Of a DNA stretch of 64,000 nt, positions 15,001-25,330 are shown piece by piece. The stretch's first letter is position 1. Each line of letters begins with the position of its first letter. The position numbers and the translations under genes are program-made. The notes below the pieces were generated by a model. The model was not told the origin of the DNA, ran no database searches, and was given only the letters and a program-made list of their open reading frames with translations. Source of the DNA: Xiphophorus maculatus. Taxonomy: Eukaryota; Chordata; Actinopteri; Cyprinodontiformes; Poeciliidae. The stretch lies in contig NC_036443.1 in the NCBI RefSeq assembly GCF_002775205.1, forward strand, positions 19,749,266-19,813,265, written 5' to 3'.

Positions 15001-18000
15001 CACAGTCCCATGGGGTTCAGTCTGCATGGATGTAGCAGAGCCAATGGGGACAACAGGAAAGAGAGGTGAGAAGTACCTCTTGGTGCTGATGGACACAGTG
15101 ACAACTGCTAGAAGAGCAGGTCTTCCCCTGCAGAGGAACTCCGTTCACGTCACAGAAAGCAGGGAGGCGAAGACACTTCTCCTTTTTGCTCAGAGGAGGA
15201 AAAGGGAAGTTGCAGCTCAAAGTGTCACTGAAAACAGGGCAGAGAGTTTGGATTAAAGCTCAAGATCGGCCTGCAACTACGGGGATCAAGCTGAGATTCA
15301 ACGCCCAAGATTTTGTAAAGTAAGTACTGAACTTCAACACAGTACTACTGATGAAGAAAGGGGTCCATGAGGAAGCAGTGCTCAAGCCAGTTCTTAGCTA
15401 CAGCGAACCAGAACATTACGAGACGATGGCCAGAGAATCAAGCACCATGCCATCCTACAGTAGACTGGCCACTATTACAGGAAGGTTGCCGTTCAAAGAA
15501 CAACTTCAAGGCTTTGGACTGGGAGGGCCGTGAAGAAATTGGATTATGCTAAAGAAGAACTCCTGTCACAACCTGATGGATTAAAATGGAAAAGGATCAT
15601 GATTACGGATAAAGCGTCATGATGCTTATGCTTTTTGCTTTGCTCTGCTGAACAGCCAGAATTTTTTTTTTTGAGGCCTTCTGTCTCAGCCCATCTTCCC
15701 TTCCCTAAAGAACCATCCCACATCCTGAAGAACTGACAGTTCATCCAGCGAAAGTTCCTGTAGAAGAATCAGAGCGATCCAAGTTTTCTTTGACATTCAT
15801 CACCTCATGGGGGAAATCAAAACTCCAAGGAGGGGGTGTCAAGAGAAGTGGAGTTTTGATGACTACACTGAGCCCTCTGTGACAACTGAGGATGAAGAAT
15901 CTGCATCTTCACATCCCAGACGAACATCTTCTCTTTCCAGGGGATGAGGACGGCGAACTGCAGGAGGGTGATGGACTCCCAGCATGTGAAAGGTCTGACC
16001 TCGTGGAGGGGGTGTCAAGAAAATCCGAGCTCATCCCACTTCCCCATGCTGGAGATTTTAGTTTAACAGTAATAATAAATAAAGTTATCTTTAAAATGAA
16101 TCACTCAAGTGACATCAAGGCCCAACAGTAGACTTAGGTGTCAATAAAGTTAGTTTAACAGTAATAATAAATAAAGTTATCTTTAAAATGAATCACTCAA
16201 GTGATATCTAGGCCCAACAGTAGACTTAAGTGTCAATAAAATAAATCTGGTTGTGTGTGTGTTGTTTTTGTCTCATGCAAACTTTGCTTTAATTCTACTT
16301 TTTTCTATCTAATCATAAGAAATCATAGTCAGTCAGAAAGAGTCATTAAACAGGAAAAGCAGGTTTCCTGGAAAAAGAGGAAGTAAGTTCCAGCCTGCAG
16401 ATTTATAAAAAATAGCTGAGACTATTCCTTATTTTAAATCATGAAAGTTTAAAGAATGAAATCTAAACATTTTTGGATAATTTGATAAGATTCAAAGTAA
16501 AATACTTATATTAATATTGGTTTACTTGTAATAATACTTACACTTATATTTGTGGGAACACTTACAAGGAAAACAAGTAACTGTAACTTTAGTAGTAAAT
16601 AATTAGAATCATGTATTATTCTTTTGGTTTCTTTTCAGAAAAACATCTGTAATAACTCACATTAGGATTATAATAAGGATAATTAATAAGTTATGGTTAT
16701 AAAATCATAAATGAATGATAAATCAGAGAAGCTGAAGAAAATAAATGTGATATAAGTTATGGTTATAAAATTATAAATGAATGCTAAAATCAGAGAAGCT
16801 AAAGAAAATAAAAGTGATATAAATGTGATTTTGACATTGAACTTGAAATGGTGTAAAAGGTGTAACTGCAATTAAACATCACTGATATGTTGGAGGTAGA
16901 GAGTAGGTGAAAGGTGAAAGGCAAGGAACTAACAGGAGAGCAGAGATGATCAACGCCTTATTTAGAGAGTAGGTGAAAGGTTGTGCAGGCAATGGACATA
17001 GGAGGTTGAGCAACTCTGAGACATTAGCACAGACATCAGGACATAATGTCTGTAAGACAGTGATGGATATGAAATCATCTGAGCAGTCAGCCAATGAAAC
17101 AAGCCCAGCAACAGTGCTAGCCAAAGAAACCCTATAAAAGGTGAGTGCAAAAGAGGAACCTTTCGTTGGATCCTCCGGGCAGCTTCGAGCCAAGATCGAG
17201 ATGGACAAAGAACTCTGCAGCTGAAGAAGAGCCGGGGCCACGGAGCCGAAGACTGTCCTGCTCATGCATGGGGACCAACCCGTCTGGCCCACAACCTGTG
17301 GCTTCAAATCGCACTTCTCTCATCGGCTGGGTTCAGACCCCAAAGACAAAGATGAAGACAAAGGCAAAGACAAAGAAGAAGAACTGGTGCCTTCCTTCCT
17401 GCCAGCACCAAGTCCTGTGTGACCTCACCATCCATGCGGAGAAGAAGCTCATCAGACCTACAGAGATTCCTGCCTTCGCTGATCAACATCTTCCTCCTGC
17501 TGCAACACCTTCTTCATCATCAGACCTGCGGAGATCCTGGCCTTCATCGATCGGCGTCTTCCTCCTGCTGCAGCACCTTCTTCGTCGTCGTGCCAGGTCT
17601 GGGGTTCGAGGCGCCAGGCTCCGTCCGTCTCTCTCAAAGGTTCCTTTTTTAGTTTTCAGTGTCAGCAGTAGGGAAAGATAGACTAGATGATTGATTTTAC
17701 TTATTTGATTATTTCTGCTACTGAATTAAGCTGTACTGACCCTTGCAAAAATGCCTTACTAATAAAATATTTAGCATAAAGAAAATCTAAAAGATGTTGT
17801 GGACATTCAGTTAATGAGTCACCTTAAAGTTCTTTGATGGTTGTAAAATAGCTGTGATGTTTGATTCTGGAGAGGAAGAGGGGGAAAATGTTTTATAGGT
17901 TGCTGGTAGCCCAAATTTAAAACAACATCCTTGGGACTCGCCCGAGTCACTAAAACCTACCTGGTTCAATAACAAATGCAAGTTGTAAAATAAGAGAACG

Positions 18001-21000
18001 AGCGACCGTTAACAGGTGTGCTCTGTGAAACTAGTTGGCTGTAGGCTGCTCAGTCTGGCTAATTCACAGGGGGAAGAAGGGTGGGACACCTGGATGTAGG
18101 CCGTTAAAAATCAGGTGAATCGTTTCTCGAAACCAGCTTAAACAGAGTTTACTTCAGTTCTGGACAGGGTAAATCCCGGCAGATTTAGGAAACTCAAATA
18201 ACCCGTTAGATGGAGAGCTGGTAGCACATCTCCCCTCTCAGAAGAGGAAGTACGAGAGTGAGAGAGTAGAGACAGAAAGGAGGGGGGGGGTGTTGCGCAA
18301 CAACAGTAAAGATAAAACTTTATGCCCTCAGCTGCTCCAGGTAGGGTCACTCCACGCACAAGCAGGATGATTAGCATCACAAACGGGAAAGTTGCTGTGA
18401 CGTACACCACCTGCACAGGACAGAGACGTTTTTTGCTGAAAAGTCTCTCCAAAAGACAGTCTGGTAAACAATTTTTAGCAAACAGGGGCATAGACCATTC
18501 AAATATCTCATTTCAAGTTCCCTGGTCCACTGTTTTACCTCTTTTTTCTTTTTTTTACCTATGCCTCTGTGCCCTGTAATTAGTTCATATGAAACTCTAC
18601 ACTTCCTCAACTGGTGTTTTGTTAAACAATTTTATGGCTGTGCAATCTATTAGAGGATTTAGAGGTGCAAACAGCTTTTAAGTTAATCATTTTCTTCCTT
18701 TCCGCCATAAATGTATTTCTTTCATCCAGACAATAAAAAAACTGGACAAATCAGTAACACACATCTGTTTACACTGCAGCCTGACTGATGAAGAAGTAGC
18801 TTTCAGGACCACCTAAGCTTTGGTGTCTGATTATCTGATTGATCTTGTTCCCCAGCATGTGGTCTTTTTCCTTTTTCTAAGCAACAGTGTTTTCTTGCTG
18901 GAAAGGGTACAAAAAACAAAGACCAAACAGCATCCAGGCAACACACTAACTACAGGATATGCGTCCACTTGCTTCAGCACTTACTTTCCCAGTGGACTTG
19001 ACCCCTTTCCAGATACAGAAGAAGCAGATAACCCACACTGCCAGGAGACACAGGGCTAAGTCCCACTTAAGGGGCCCAATGTCCTCAATGCCGGTGGAGA
19101 GACTGAGGACGTTGCGTCTGTAGAGGAAACAAGGGTGCAGGACAGGTTAGCAGCAATGCAGGAGATGTGACACAGCAGGTGTTATTTTTAATAAACACTC
19201 AAGTATGTAGGTTAGAGTTAGAGGGATATCACGAGAAGCTAATTAAAAGTAGAGGAAAGGATTTGAAACAGGCGCATGCCCTGGCCTTCCTGTGTTGTTC
19301 AGCAGCTCTAGCATAGGAAACAACGGAGTGTAAAAGCCTTTGAAGCTGAAGCTCCTATCATATTTAGAGGTGTGAGAAAGGAAATACAAAATCATATTTC
19401 ATGGTGGGAATTTAGTGTAACTTGTTGCAGCTTGTAGCTTCATTATGACAATACATGGCTGAAAACCGACAACATTGCAGAACTATGTTGTGCAAGAAAT
19501 GAGCCTGGTCAAACATGTTTACGCAACAAAGATACAGAGGCAGTATTACTTCAGTTTATTCACGTGCATGTGCATGTGTGCGTGCGTGTGTGTGCCTGCG
19601 CAAGCTGGCCACTCTGTCAGTGAATACTCACTCCCAGAACTCGGTGACTGGGGAAGTAAAGTTAGTAATATTGGCCGCCAGCCAAAGGGTCTTGTTCTTG
19701 CGGATCGTGTCCTCCACACAGTGTTCTGTGTTCCACGGCTGCTTGCATTTTGCCCAAGGAAGCTCGGGCTGAAAGCACTGAAAGAGGTAGTAGAGTCCCC
19801 AGGCCAAGATCACGATGTAGTAGATGTTCAGAAGAGAGACGATCACGATAGAAGCGTAGCCGATACCTGCAGGATTTTCAAAGAAGCATTTCCTTATTAA
19901 AAAAATCTGCTGGAAAAAATGTCACAGGATAAATCTGTGTTTTAAAGCAGCTTTTTTAGTACTTTGATATTGGCATCGAAAATGTGAAAAGTGTGAAATA
20001 AATATAGATACAGTTACTTCAGGCCATATTTCAGCGAAGATAGGAAATAATAACTTTGGTCACAAACTTCCAATGAAATAAACAACTTCAGGTTTCTCAC
20101 CATGAACCATTGACAGACTGTCATTTATCACGTGCTTTGTTGGCCATAAAATAAAGCAAATACTTAGAAAAAGGAGCATCATTCTCTAAGAAGGAGCTGT
20201 CCTTTCCAAGAAGTTACCTGCATGTCTTTTTTTTTAATCTAAAGCCAACTTCACAACTTCTGGAATGTTGCTGGAGAGCATTTATTTATAATGCTGATCC
20301 AAAGACTGAACACTTCTCTAAACAACGATCTGTGATATCAAGAGTTTGAACTCCAGCAGCTGGCTGTAATAGCTGACTAAAAACAGAGGTAAATGTCCTC
20401 AGCTTGAATGGATTTTCAACTGTAGAGTCCTTGGTGTATTTCTGTTATTTTTAGATGACTTTGCTTCAAACCTGAACACTGAACTCCCCAACCAACACCC
20501 CACCCTGTCTGTACTCATCCACCACTCTGGAGTATTTTTAAACTTATCTTCTCCGTCACCCCCACACCCACCTCGTCATTCCCGCATACCGATTTCAAAC
20601 TGATGAATAAGTCTGTGCTTTGGCAGGTGTGCCTGCACTTGACTTTGTGTAGAGGAGCTGTGGGGAAAATCCTGGATTCCCTGTGTGCTATGAACAATAA
20701 AAACAGGAAACATCTGATTGCTTGCTTCAGTCTTTCTGCATCCGTAAGACACAGTGCTGTGAAGTTTTTTTTTTTTTGTCTTTTTATGCAATGTCTCTCA
20801 TGTGGACATGACTAACTGTGTCACACCAGCTAATGGGGCGTGGTGTGCTACTGCTTCTTTACAGCTGTCCCTCAAAGTTAAAAGGGGCCCCATAAATGCA
20901 GCAAGAGGACAAACAGTGTGCACAAGGCACATGCCTGTGTGAAATTCTCACAGTGTGACATCCGTTTTAAAAATACTGCAATATACCATTTTGTGTTTGT

Positions 21001-22478
21001 GATCTTTGTAGTGAAACTCAAGTAAAACAATCTGACAGTGACTGCTTAATTAGTTGGGTTATCTTCTCATGTAGCTGACCTGCATTCAGCTGCTTAACAG
21101 GCAGGTTGCTGTTAGTTAGTGAATAGTCATTTTAAAACAGTGTTCCTTCAATTTTCACCCCTTGAAATCAAAGTCTTCTTTCAGCCAGCTGACTCAACAG
21201 CAGGTGGGAGAGGGGCTGCTGGATAAAATTGCCCTTTTCTGACATTAAAAGAAGTTTAAACCTTAGAAGCAATGTGAAACCATTACCTGTAAAATATTTG
21301 ATTTACTTTGACACAACTAACAACCACTTCAGAAAAGGGCTGCAACAAATTATTATTTTGTTATTATTAATATTATTGTTTTTAGTAATTGATTATTCTA
21401 TTCATTACTTGACAAATAATTTGATTAACAATTTCAGCTGCGTTTCAGAACATGCAGTATTTATGATTTCCCATAACTGTCTCTACTCACTGAAACTCCA
21501 TTGACTTCTTGTTCTTTTGGTTATTTAAGGATTGATCAGTCTCTCTTTGTCCTTATCTAACCCGACTGTCCATCTCTCCACCTTAATTTCACAACCAGAC
21601 AGAAAACAATGTCGTCTTGTGTCTGTTTAACACAAACACAAAGGATTGCTCAAGGATGCAAAGAGAAACAAGGCAAACTGAGCCCAGCACCGCAAAGAAG
21701 TGTTGCGATTCATTTTGCTCACAGTTCATTTCTAAGGTAACTATAAACAAGATGCTTCATGTTCAACGAACTGAATTTAAGCTATGCTTTGAACATTAAT
21801 ATGGACCAGCATGAGAAAAAGGATGAAGAACGAGCGCAAGATGAGATTATCCACATGTTATATTGTGGCCTCAAGTCAGGTAAAAGGTTGAAACTATATG
21901 GATAATGGATGTTCTGAACCAATTTTTTGAATACACGTCAGATAGCCAGCTAAAGGGACATATGCACATGACTGAGTTTTCTGTAGGTGTGGATGTGTTT
22001 GTTTGTGTATTTGGACCAACCAGTAAAGATGGGGCAGAGCTTGGCCCAGCAGGTTATCCCCCCCTCAGAGGTGTACTGACCGAGCGCCACCTCCAAGAAA
22101 AACACAGGCAGCCCACCTCCGAAAAGGAAGATGAAGTAGGGGATGAGGAATGCACCTTGGAAAAAAACAGGGGAATAATGTCAAAGTAAGCCATCTACTT
22201 CACTACTTCCGATGAAACCCTATAAAGTGCAATTTGTATCTGAACCTACCTCCACCATTTTTATAACAAAGATAAGGAAATCGCCACACGTTTCCTAATC
22301 CAACAAAGCCTCCGGCCACTGACAGGACAAAGTCGAGCTTACTGGCCCACTTCTCCCTCTGAGGAACCTTTCCTTCTGCCTCATCCTCAGGTCGGGTGCC
22401 TGGGCTCTTCCCGGGTGAAGGTTTGAGGGTGTCCTTATGGAAATCCTTTAGGCATTGGAGCTTCTCTTTTGATGCCAT
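1205..22478 (-). CDS. slc6a6: Sodium- and chloride-dependent taurine transporter, coding exon split by an LTR element
   Basis: SLC6-family 12-TM symporter that imports taurine with Na+ and Cl- at the plasma membrane. Coding exons (minus, transcript order): 22250-22478, 22021-22155, 19632-19866, 18985-19117, 18306-18410 plus 12195-12224 (one exon cut by the LTR element), 10241-10344, 9975-10099, 7982-8094, 6855-6992, 5612-5714, 4229-4329, 3948-4118, 1205-1360. They sum to 1878 nt (625 aa plus stop; human TauT is about 620) and every splice phase agrees. Recognition rests on the N terminus [16 protein letters not shown], the TM1 motif [18 protein letters not shown]-glycosylation sites in EL2 (NKT, NIT, NFT), [18 protein letters not shown] in TM6 and the C-terminal [14 protein letters not shown] 22476-22478 follows an acceptor at 22480-22481. 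The exon at 12195 ends in a GC donor. Without the insertion the gene would be intact; as read, the frame leaves the gene after codon 279 (end of TM5), runs through 55 LTR-derived codons and stops at 18138. Confidence 0.95.
2949..3010. repeat. TA microsatellite
   Basis: An almost pure (TA)n run in the last slc6a6 intron, just beside a Tc1-type MITE that itself inserts at TA. Confidence 0.9.
3021..3408. mobile_element. Tc1/mariner-type MITE (388 bp)
   Basis: Starts CAGTACAGACCAAAAG and ends with its reverse complement CTTTTGGTCTGTACTG. It is flanked by TA on both sides, as expected for Tc1/mariner. The interior matches the widespread fish Tc1-like family whose terminus reads CAGACCAAAAGTTTGGACAC. 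It has no transposase coding sequence, so it is a non-autonomous deletion derivative. It lies in the intron between the last two slc6a6 coding exons. Confidence 0.85.
8918..9424. mobile_element. Tc1-like MITE (507 bp), second family
   Basis: The left end TA-CTGTGCCTTGCAAAAG and the right end TTTTGCGAGGCACTG-TA are inverted repeats flanked by TA. The interior resembles the fish Tc1 family beginning CAGTGCCTTGC. There is no transposase frame. It is intronic in slc6a6. Confidence 0.75.
10346..12192. other. slc6a6 intron, no further feature seen
   Basis: AT-rich intronic sequence between the TM5 exon (12195-12224 part) and the TM6 exon. No coding, RNA gene or clear repeat was recognised. Confidence 0.5.
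12225..12228. repeat. Target-site duplication GTAA, left copy
   Basis: GTAA immediately before the 5' LTR. It is repeated at 18306-18309 after the 3' LTR. On the minus strand it is TTAC, the end of the Leu-Tyr codons of slc6a6. Confidence 0.85.
12229..14521 (+). repeat. 5' LTR
   Basis: 2293 bp, TGTCAAG at the start and CAACAACA at the end. U3 holds a ~92-bp tandem duplication at 12274-12460 and a ~67-bp duplication near 12903-13040. A TATAAAAG box is at 13349, and AATAAA at about 13978 is a likely poly(A) signal. This suggests U3 up to about 13375 and a long R/U5. The open frames at 13361-13897 come from a ~66-bp repeat and are not judged to be genes. Confidence 0.9.
14524..14541 (+). other. 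Primer-binding site, tRNA-Lys type
   Basis: TGGCGCCCGAACAGGGAC, 18 nt, begins 3 nt after the 5' LTR. It is the complement of the 3' end of a tRNA-Lys as used by many retroviruses. Confidence 0.9.
15000..15112 (+). pseudogene. Integrase-core-like remnant
   Basis: One frame shows the pattern PWGSV-MDV followed by [11 protein letters not shown], which resembles the start of a retroviral integrase catalytic core around its first Asp. The similarity ends soon after; the rest of the core is missing and neighbouring frames are interrupted. It cannot encode an active enzyme. Identification is from pattern only. Confidence 0.4.
15816..15860 (+). repeat. Hairpin enclosing an extra polypurine/LTR-start motif
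   Basis: A perfect 12-bp inverted repeat (ATCAAAACTCCA / TGGAGTTTTGAT) encloses GGAGGGGGTGTCAAGA, the same 16 bases that form the true 3' LTR junction at 16005-16020. Confidence 0.75.
16003..16012 (+). other. Polypurine tract
   Basis: GTGGAGGGGG directly abuts the TGTCAAG start of the 3' LTR, the position expected for the plus-strand primer. Confidence 0.8.
16013..18305 (+). repeat. 3' LTR
   Basis: Second copy of the 2293-bp LTR, offset by 3784 bp from the first. I see no difference between the copies on reading through. It is followed by the target duplication GTAA at 18306-18309, which is coding sequence of slc6a6. Confidence 0.92.
19869..22018. other. slc6a6 intron, no further feature seen
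   Basis: Intron between the second and third coding exons. It has several A/T runs but no recognised gene or mobile element. Confidence 0.5.
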
Positions 22479-22481
22479 GCT

Positions 22482-23985
22482 GGGGAAAACAAAAGGAGAA
22501 CATGCTAGACAAGGAGTCAATGAAAGGAGACTCAGAGGTGAGAGGGATAACAGCAGACAGGAAGCTGCATTAACCAGATAATACTGTTCCCTGAATGCCT
22601 TGCAGCATGCTGTGTGAGCACATGAGATGCAGAGCAATGCTGGTAATCTCTCTAATCTGAGAAACCAATGTATGAAGGTCATTCATTTGGAACATTGGGA
22701 AGTTTGAGAAAGAACAAAAGTGAATCAGCAGAGTATTATTTGGCCATCCCTCACAAATAACACCATCTCACAGTGAAACTGATCCAAAATATTTTCTAGA
22801 ACATTATTTAAGGTATTCAAGTCATGACACTGTGAATGAGGGGGAAATTGATAAGCTTTTAGTACCTGGCCTGAACAGGAGGGGAAAATATCTCCTGCTC
22901 GCAATGACTTAGGCCAATTTTAAGCTGTAAAATATTCCTCCCACATCCCCAAAGCAGTGATTGCTTTCAGGAAGCTACTACAGCTTAAGTTCACCTTAGT
23001 GTTTACACTTTATACTGCCTTTCCAAGAAAGAAGAGCTTCGTTATTCCTGACTAGGGTGTCGGATTTCCCCACATGATCCTGACGAGGGAAAGAAACCTC
23101 AACAAGAAAAGTCAAGACTGAAAATAACCAAAGTTCTCAGCTTGGTTAAGGAGTAAAAAAGGGATGCAAAGGTTATATTCGAGGTTTCTTCAGAGAAAAA
23201 CAAAGCAAGGGAGACTTCCTTCTCTTTTGTCACAAATACAGAAGTCAGCAGAGCAACACTAAGAGCTTCCTCTTAACTCAATGTTTACCACCAAATGAAT
23301 GTCAACTCCGGAAACTCAGACAAAGGAGCACATTCAGAAAAGAAAAGCAAACAAGGAGATGATCCAACCATAAACTAATGATAACTTGAAACTGCATTTC
23401 TACAAATAGCACAAAAAATAATCATTCAGTCAAAAGCAATTATCCCCCTCTCATGAATGGACACTTTGACCAGAAAGCCAGCTCTCACATTCCCACTGGG
23501 ATCCCTGTGCCTCCTTGGTTAATTGGCACTGCGTTGTGCTCTGTGTCCCGTCATTTTCAGGGATTTCTCCCTTTTTGTTGCGCATGACAAGTCAACTCGA
23601 ACCGCTTTGCATTCTCAAACCTGCTTACATAACTGGATCAGTTCTTGCACAGACTCTGTTTCTCATCCTGTTTGCTTTCCTCCTTATCCCTTTCTCTCCA
23701 TTTCCACTCGCCTGCTCACTGTGTACGCCTCCACCTGCCTGCTTGCCATTTGGAAGCTGTCAGAGAAGACTTGGTACAGGCCATCTCTGTGACTCAACTC
23801 AGATTTGATTCAGAAGCTGATTTTTTTTTTTTTTGACTGTACCAACAGAAAAACATTATAAAGACAAACTAAGCATTTAGAAAGCAGCATCAAAAATATA
23901 ATTGAACTGCTTTTAATTTAGGCTATTTTTAACTTATACAAATAGGAAAATGAGCACATGCAAACTCAATAAAAATGAAAAACTT
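22482..23985. other. First slc6a6 intron (if the upstream exon is real)
   Basis: Non-coding, with a poly(T) run near 23820. No open frame with recognisable content. Confidence 0.45.
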
Positions 23986-23987
23986 AC

Positions 23988-24070
23988 ATTTCCTTCATGG
24001 CTGCGACTATGTATAGTGATCCTCTCTCTCAGCTGTCACCATTCCTCTGTACTGAATGCCTTTATGCACA
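23988..24070 (-). other. slc6a6: Putative upstream 5' exon of slc6a6
   Basis: A good donor (GGAAAT|GTAAGT, minus strand) lies at 23986-23987. An ATG at 23996-23998 would splice in frame to the first certain coding exon (ATGAAGGAAAT joined to CATGGCATC), adding four residues (MKEI) before MASKEK. The start of the exon is not defined. It could instead be purely 5' UTR with an incidental ATG. The assignment rests only on splice signals and phase. Confidence 0.35.
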
Positions 24071-24210
24071 CAGGGGTCACAAGAAGTGGAGCTGACAGCA
24101 CAGCCCGCCCCTTGGCTAAAGACAATTAAATCCAAAGTAGAGATTGGATGCAGCCGTAGTGTGACAGTCAACCCAGGTACCAACGTAGGAGACTGTAAAT
24201 TTCCACTACT
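24050..24210 (-). promoter_or_regulatory. Candidate slc6a6 promoter with TATA-like, GC-box and TonE-like motifs
   Basis: On the minus strand this stretch carries CATAAAGG near 24060, a GGGGCGGG box near 24105, and TGGAAATTTAC at 24195-24205, which fits the tonicity-response element TGGAAANNYNY. TauT genes are known to be induced by hypertonicity through TonEBP/NFAT5, so the motif is plausible. Motifs this short also occur by chance. Confidence 0.3.
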
Positions 24211-24812
24211 CTCTACCCTCAAACATATACACACACCCATACACACAGTGCAGAGTGGTGGTGTGGAGGTTGGGTGAGTGAATGTCTCACAAACAGACAC
24301 ACACACACTTCTTATTCATGTTGAAGACAGAGGACATTTCAGAGGAGAAGAAGGGTCGAGCTACTCCTTTACTGTGGGTGGGCTTTGATTTATGATCTGC
24401 TGTAAAAAAAAAAAGGATGCCCTGAGAGTTTGGATCTTTCCTGCACATTCTAACAAACAGAAACAGAAACACTAAACTTTCATATTAAACCCTTCCTTTA
24501 CGAGGCACAGTTATAGCAATGCCAGTTTTTTTTCTTCTTTATCCGTGCTCTTGCAACATGTGTTATCTAGGAAATATAAACAAAGACTGTATCAACTTAT
24601 AACAAAACCTAATACGGTAATGTGTCCTCTCTGTTTGTCCATGGTTACTGCTCAGAGAGTTCACAATGACTGGCTACAGTTTGCTGGCATGTAGCAGTCA
24701 GTTAACAACTGAAAGATTCCTCTGCAGGCAAGGTTAAGCAGGGGGAAAAAAATCAGCAGAAATTAAAGCTTAAACACCTCTAAAACAGTATGTGCCCAAG
24801 TCATTGTGATAC

Positions 24813-25330
24813 ATTTTAGTGGAAAAGTGTTTACCGCCTTTGAGCTTTTCCGTTTTTTTCTCTTTAGTGCTTCAGATGATCAAGCAAGATTAAAATCAGA
24901 AAACACGAGTAAACACAAGATGTGGTTTTCAAATTATGATTTGACTGTTTAGCAACAACAAGAACAAAACACTTGTTTAAATTTCTTTGTGATTTAGTAG
25001 ATTGTTTTAGAAAGCTCAGGAAAAGTCAATCCAGGCCTGAATGTTTTCAAACTTGCAGCAGTGAAATTCCTGTTAAGCAGAACTTGTCTTACACCATGAA
25101 ATAGGATGAAGATCTTAAGATGTAACACATCATATGAGGAGCTATATGAAATCCAAGGACAGATGAAAAAAAAAATAGTCCTTGACATTTATCAATCTGG
25201 AAAGGGTTACAAGGCCATTTTTAAGGCAGTGAACCACAGCGACAGACATTATCTACAAACGAAGTAAACTTGGCACAGAACTGCTTCCACCAAGGTTTAT
25301 GGGACTATTGCTTCTCCATACAGAACCAGG
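24813..25330 (+). mobile_element. Degenerate Tc1-like element
   Basis: The left part resembles the terminal region of a fish Tc1 family. At about 25190-25250, TATCAATCTGGAAAGGGTTA followed by CAAGGCCATTTTTAAGGC corresponds to the helix-turn-helix part of a Tc1 transposase. Indels break all frames. Confidence 0.55.

Larger units (their letters stand above)
14542..16002 (+). other. Reduced internal region of the LTR element
   Basis: About 1.46 kb between primer site and polypurine tract. There is no full gag, pol or env frame. Apart from the integrase-like patch at 15000-15112 I recognise no domain. The region has short open frames in several phases and an internal copy of the polypurine/LTR-start motif at 15829-15844. 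Confidence 0.7.
12229..18305 (+). mobile_element. Complete LTR element (endogenous-retrovirus-like, non-autonomous) inside an slc6a6 exon
   Basis: A 6077-bp element with two 2293-bp LTRs (12229-14521 and 16013-18305) starting TGT and ending ACA. It has a 4-bp target duplication GTAA, a primer-binding site just after the 5' LTR and a polypurine tract just before the 3' LTR. The LTRs read as identical, so the insertion is young. The interior is only about 1.5 kb, much too short for gag-pol-env, and has only a small integrase-like remnant, so the element must have been mobilised in trans. It is antisense to slc6a6. The 4-bp duplication and tRNA-Lys-type primer fit a retrovirus-like element, but the class is not settled. 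Confidence 0.92.

Noticed and set aside
22203..22682. 159-codon frame extending the slc6a6 first exon in both directions
   Set aside because: The N-terminal extension crosses the acceptor at 22480-22481 and the C-terminal part crosses the donor at 22248-22249; both are intron read-through.
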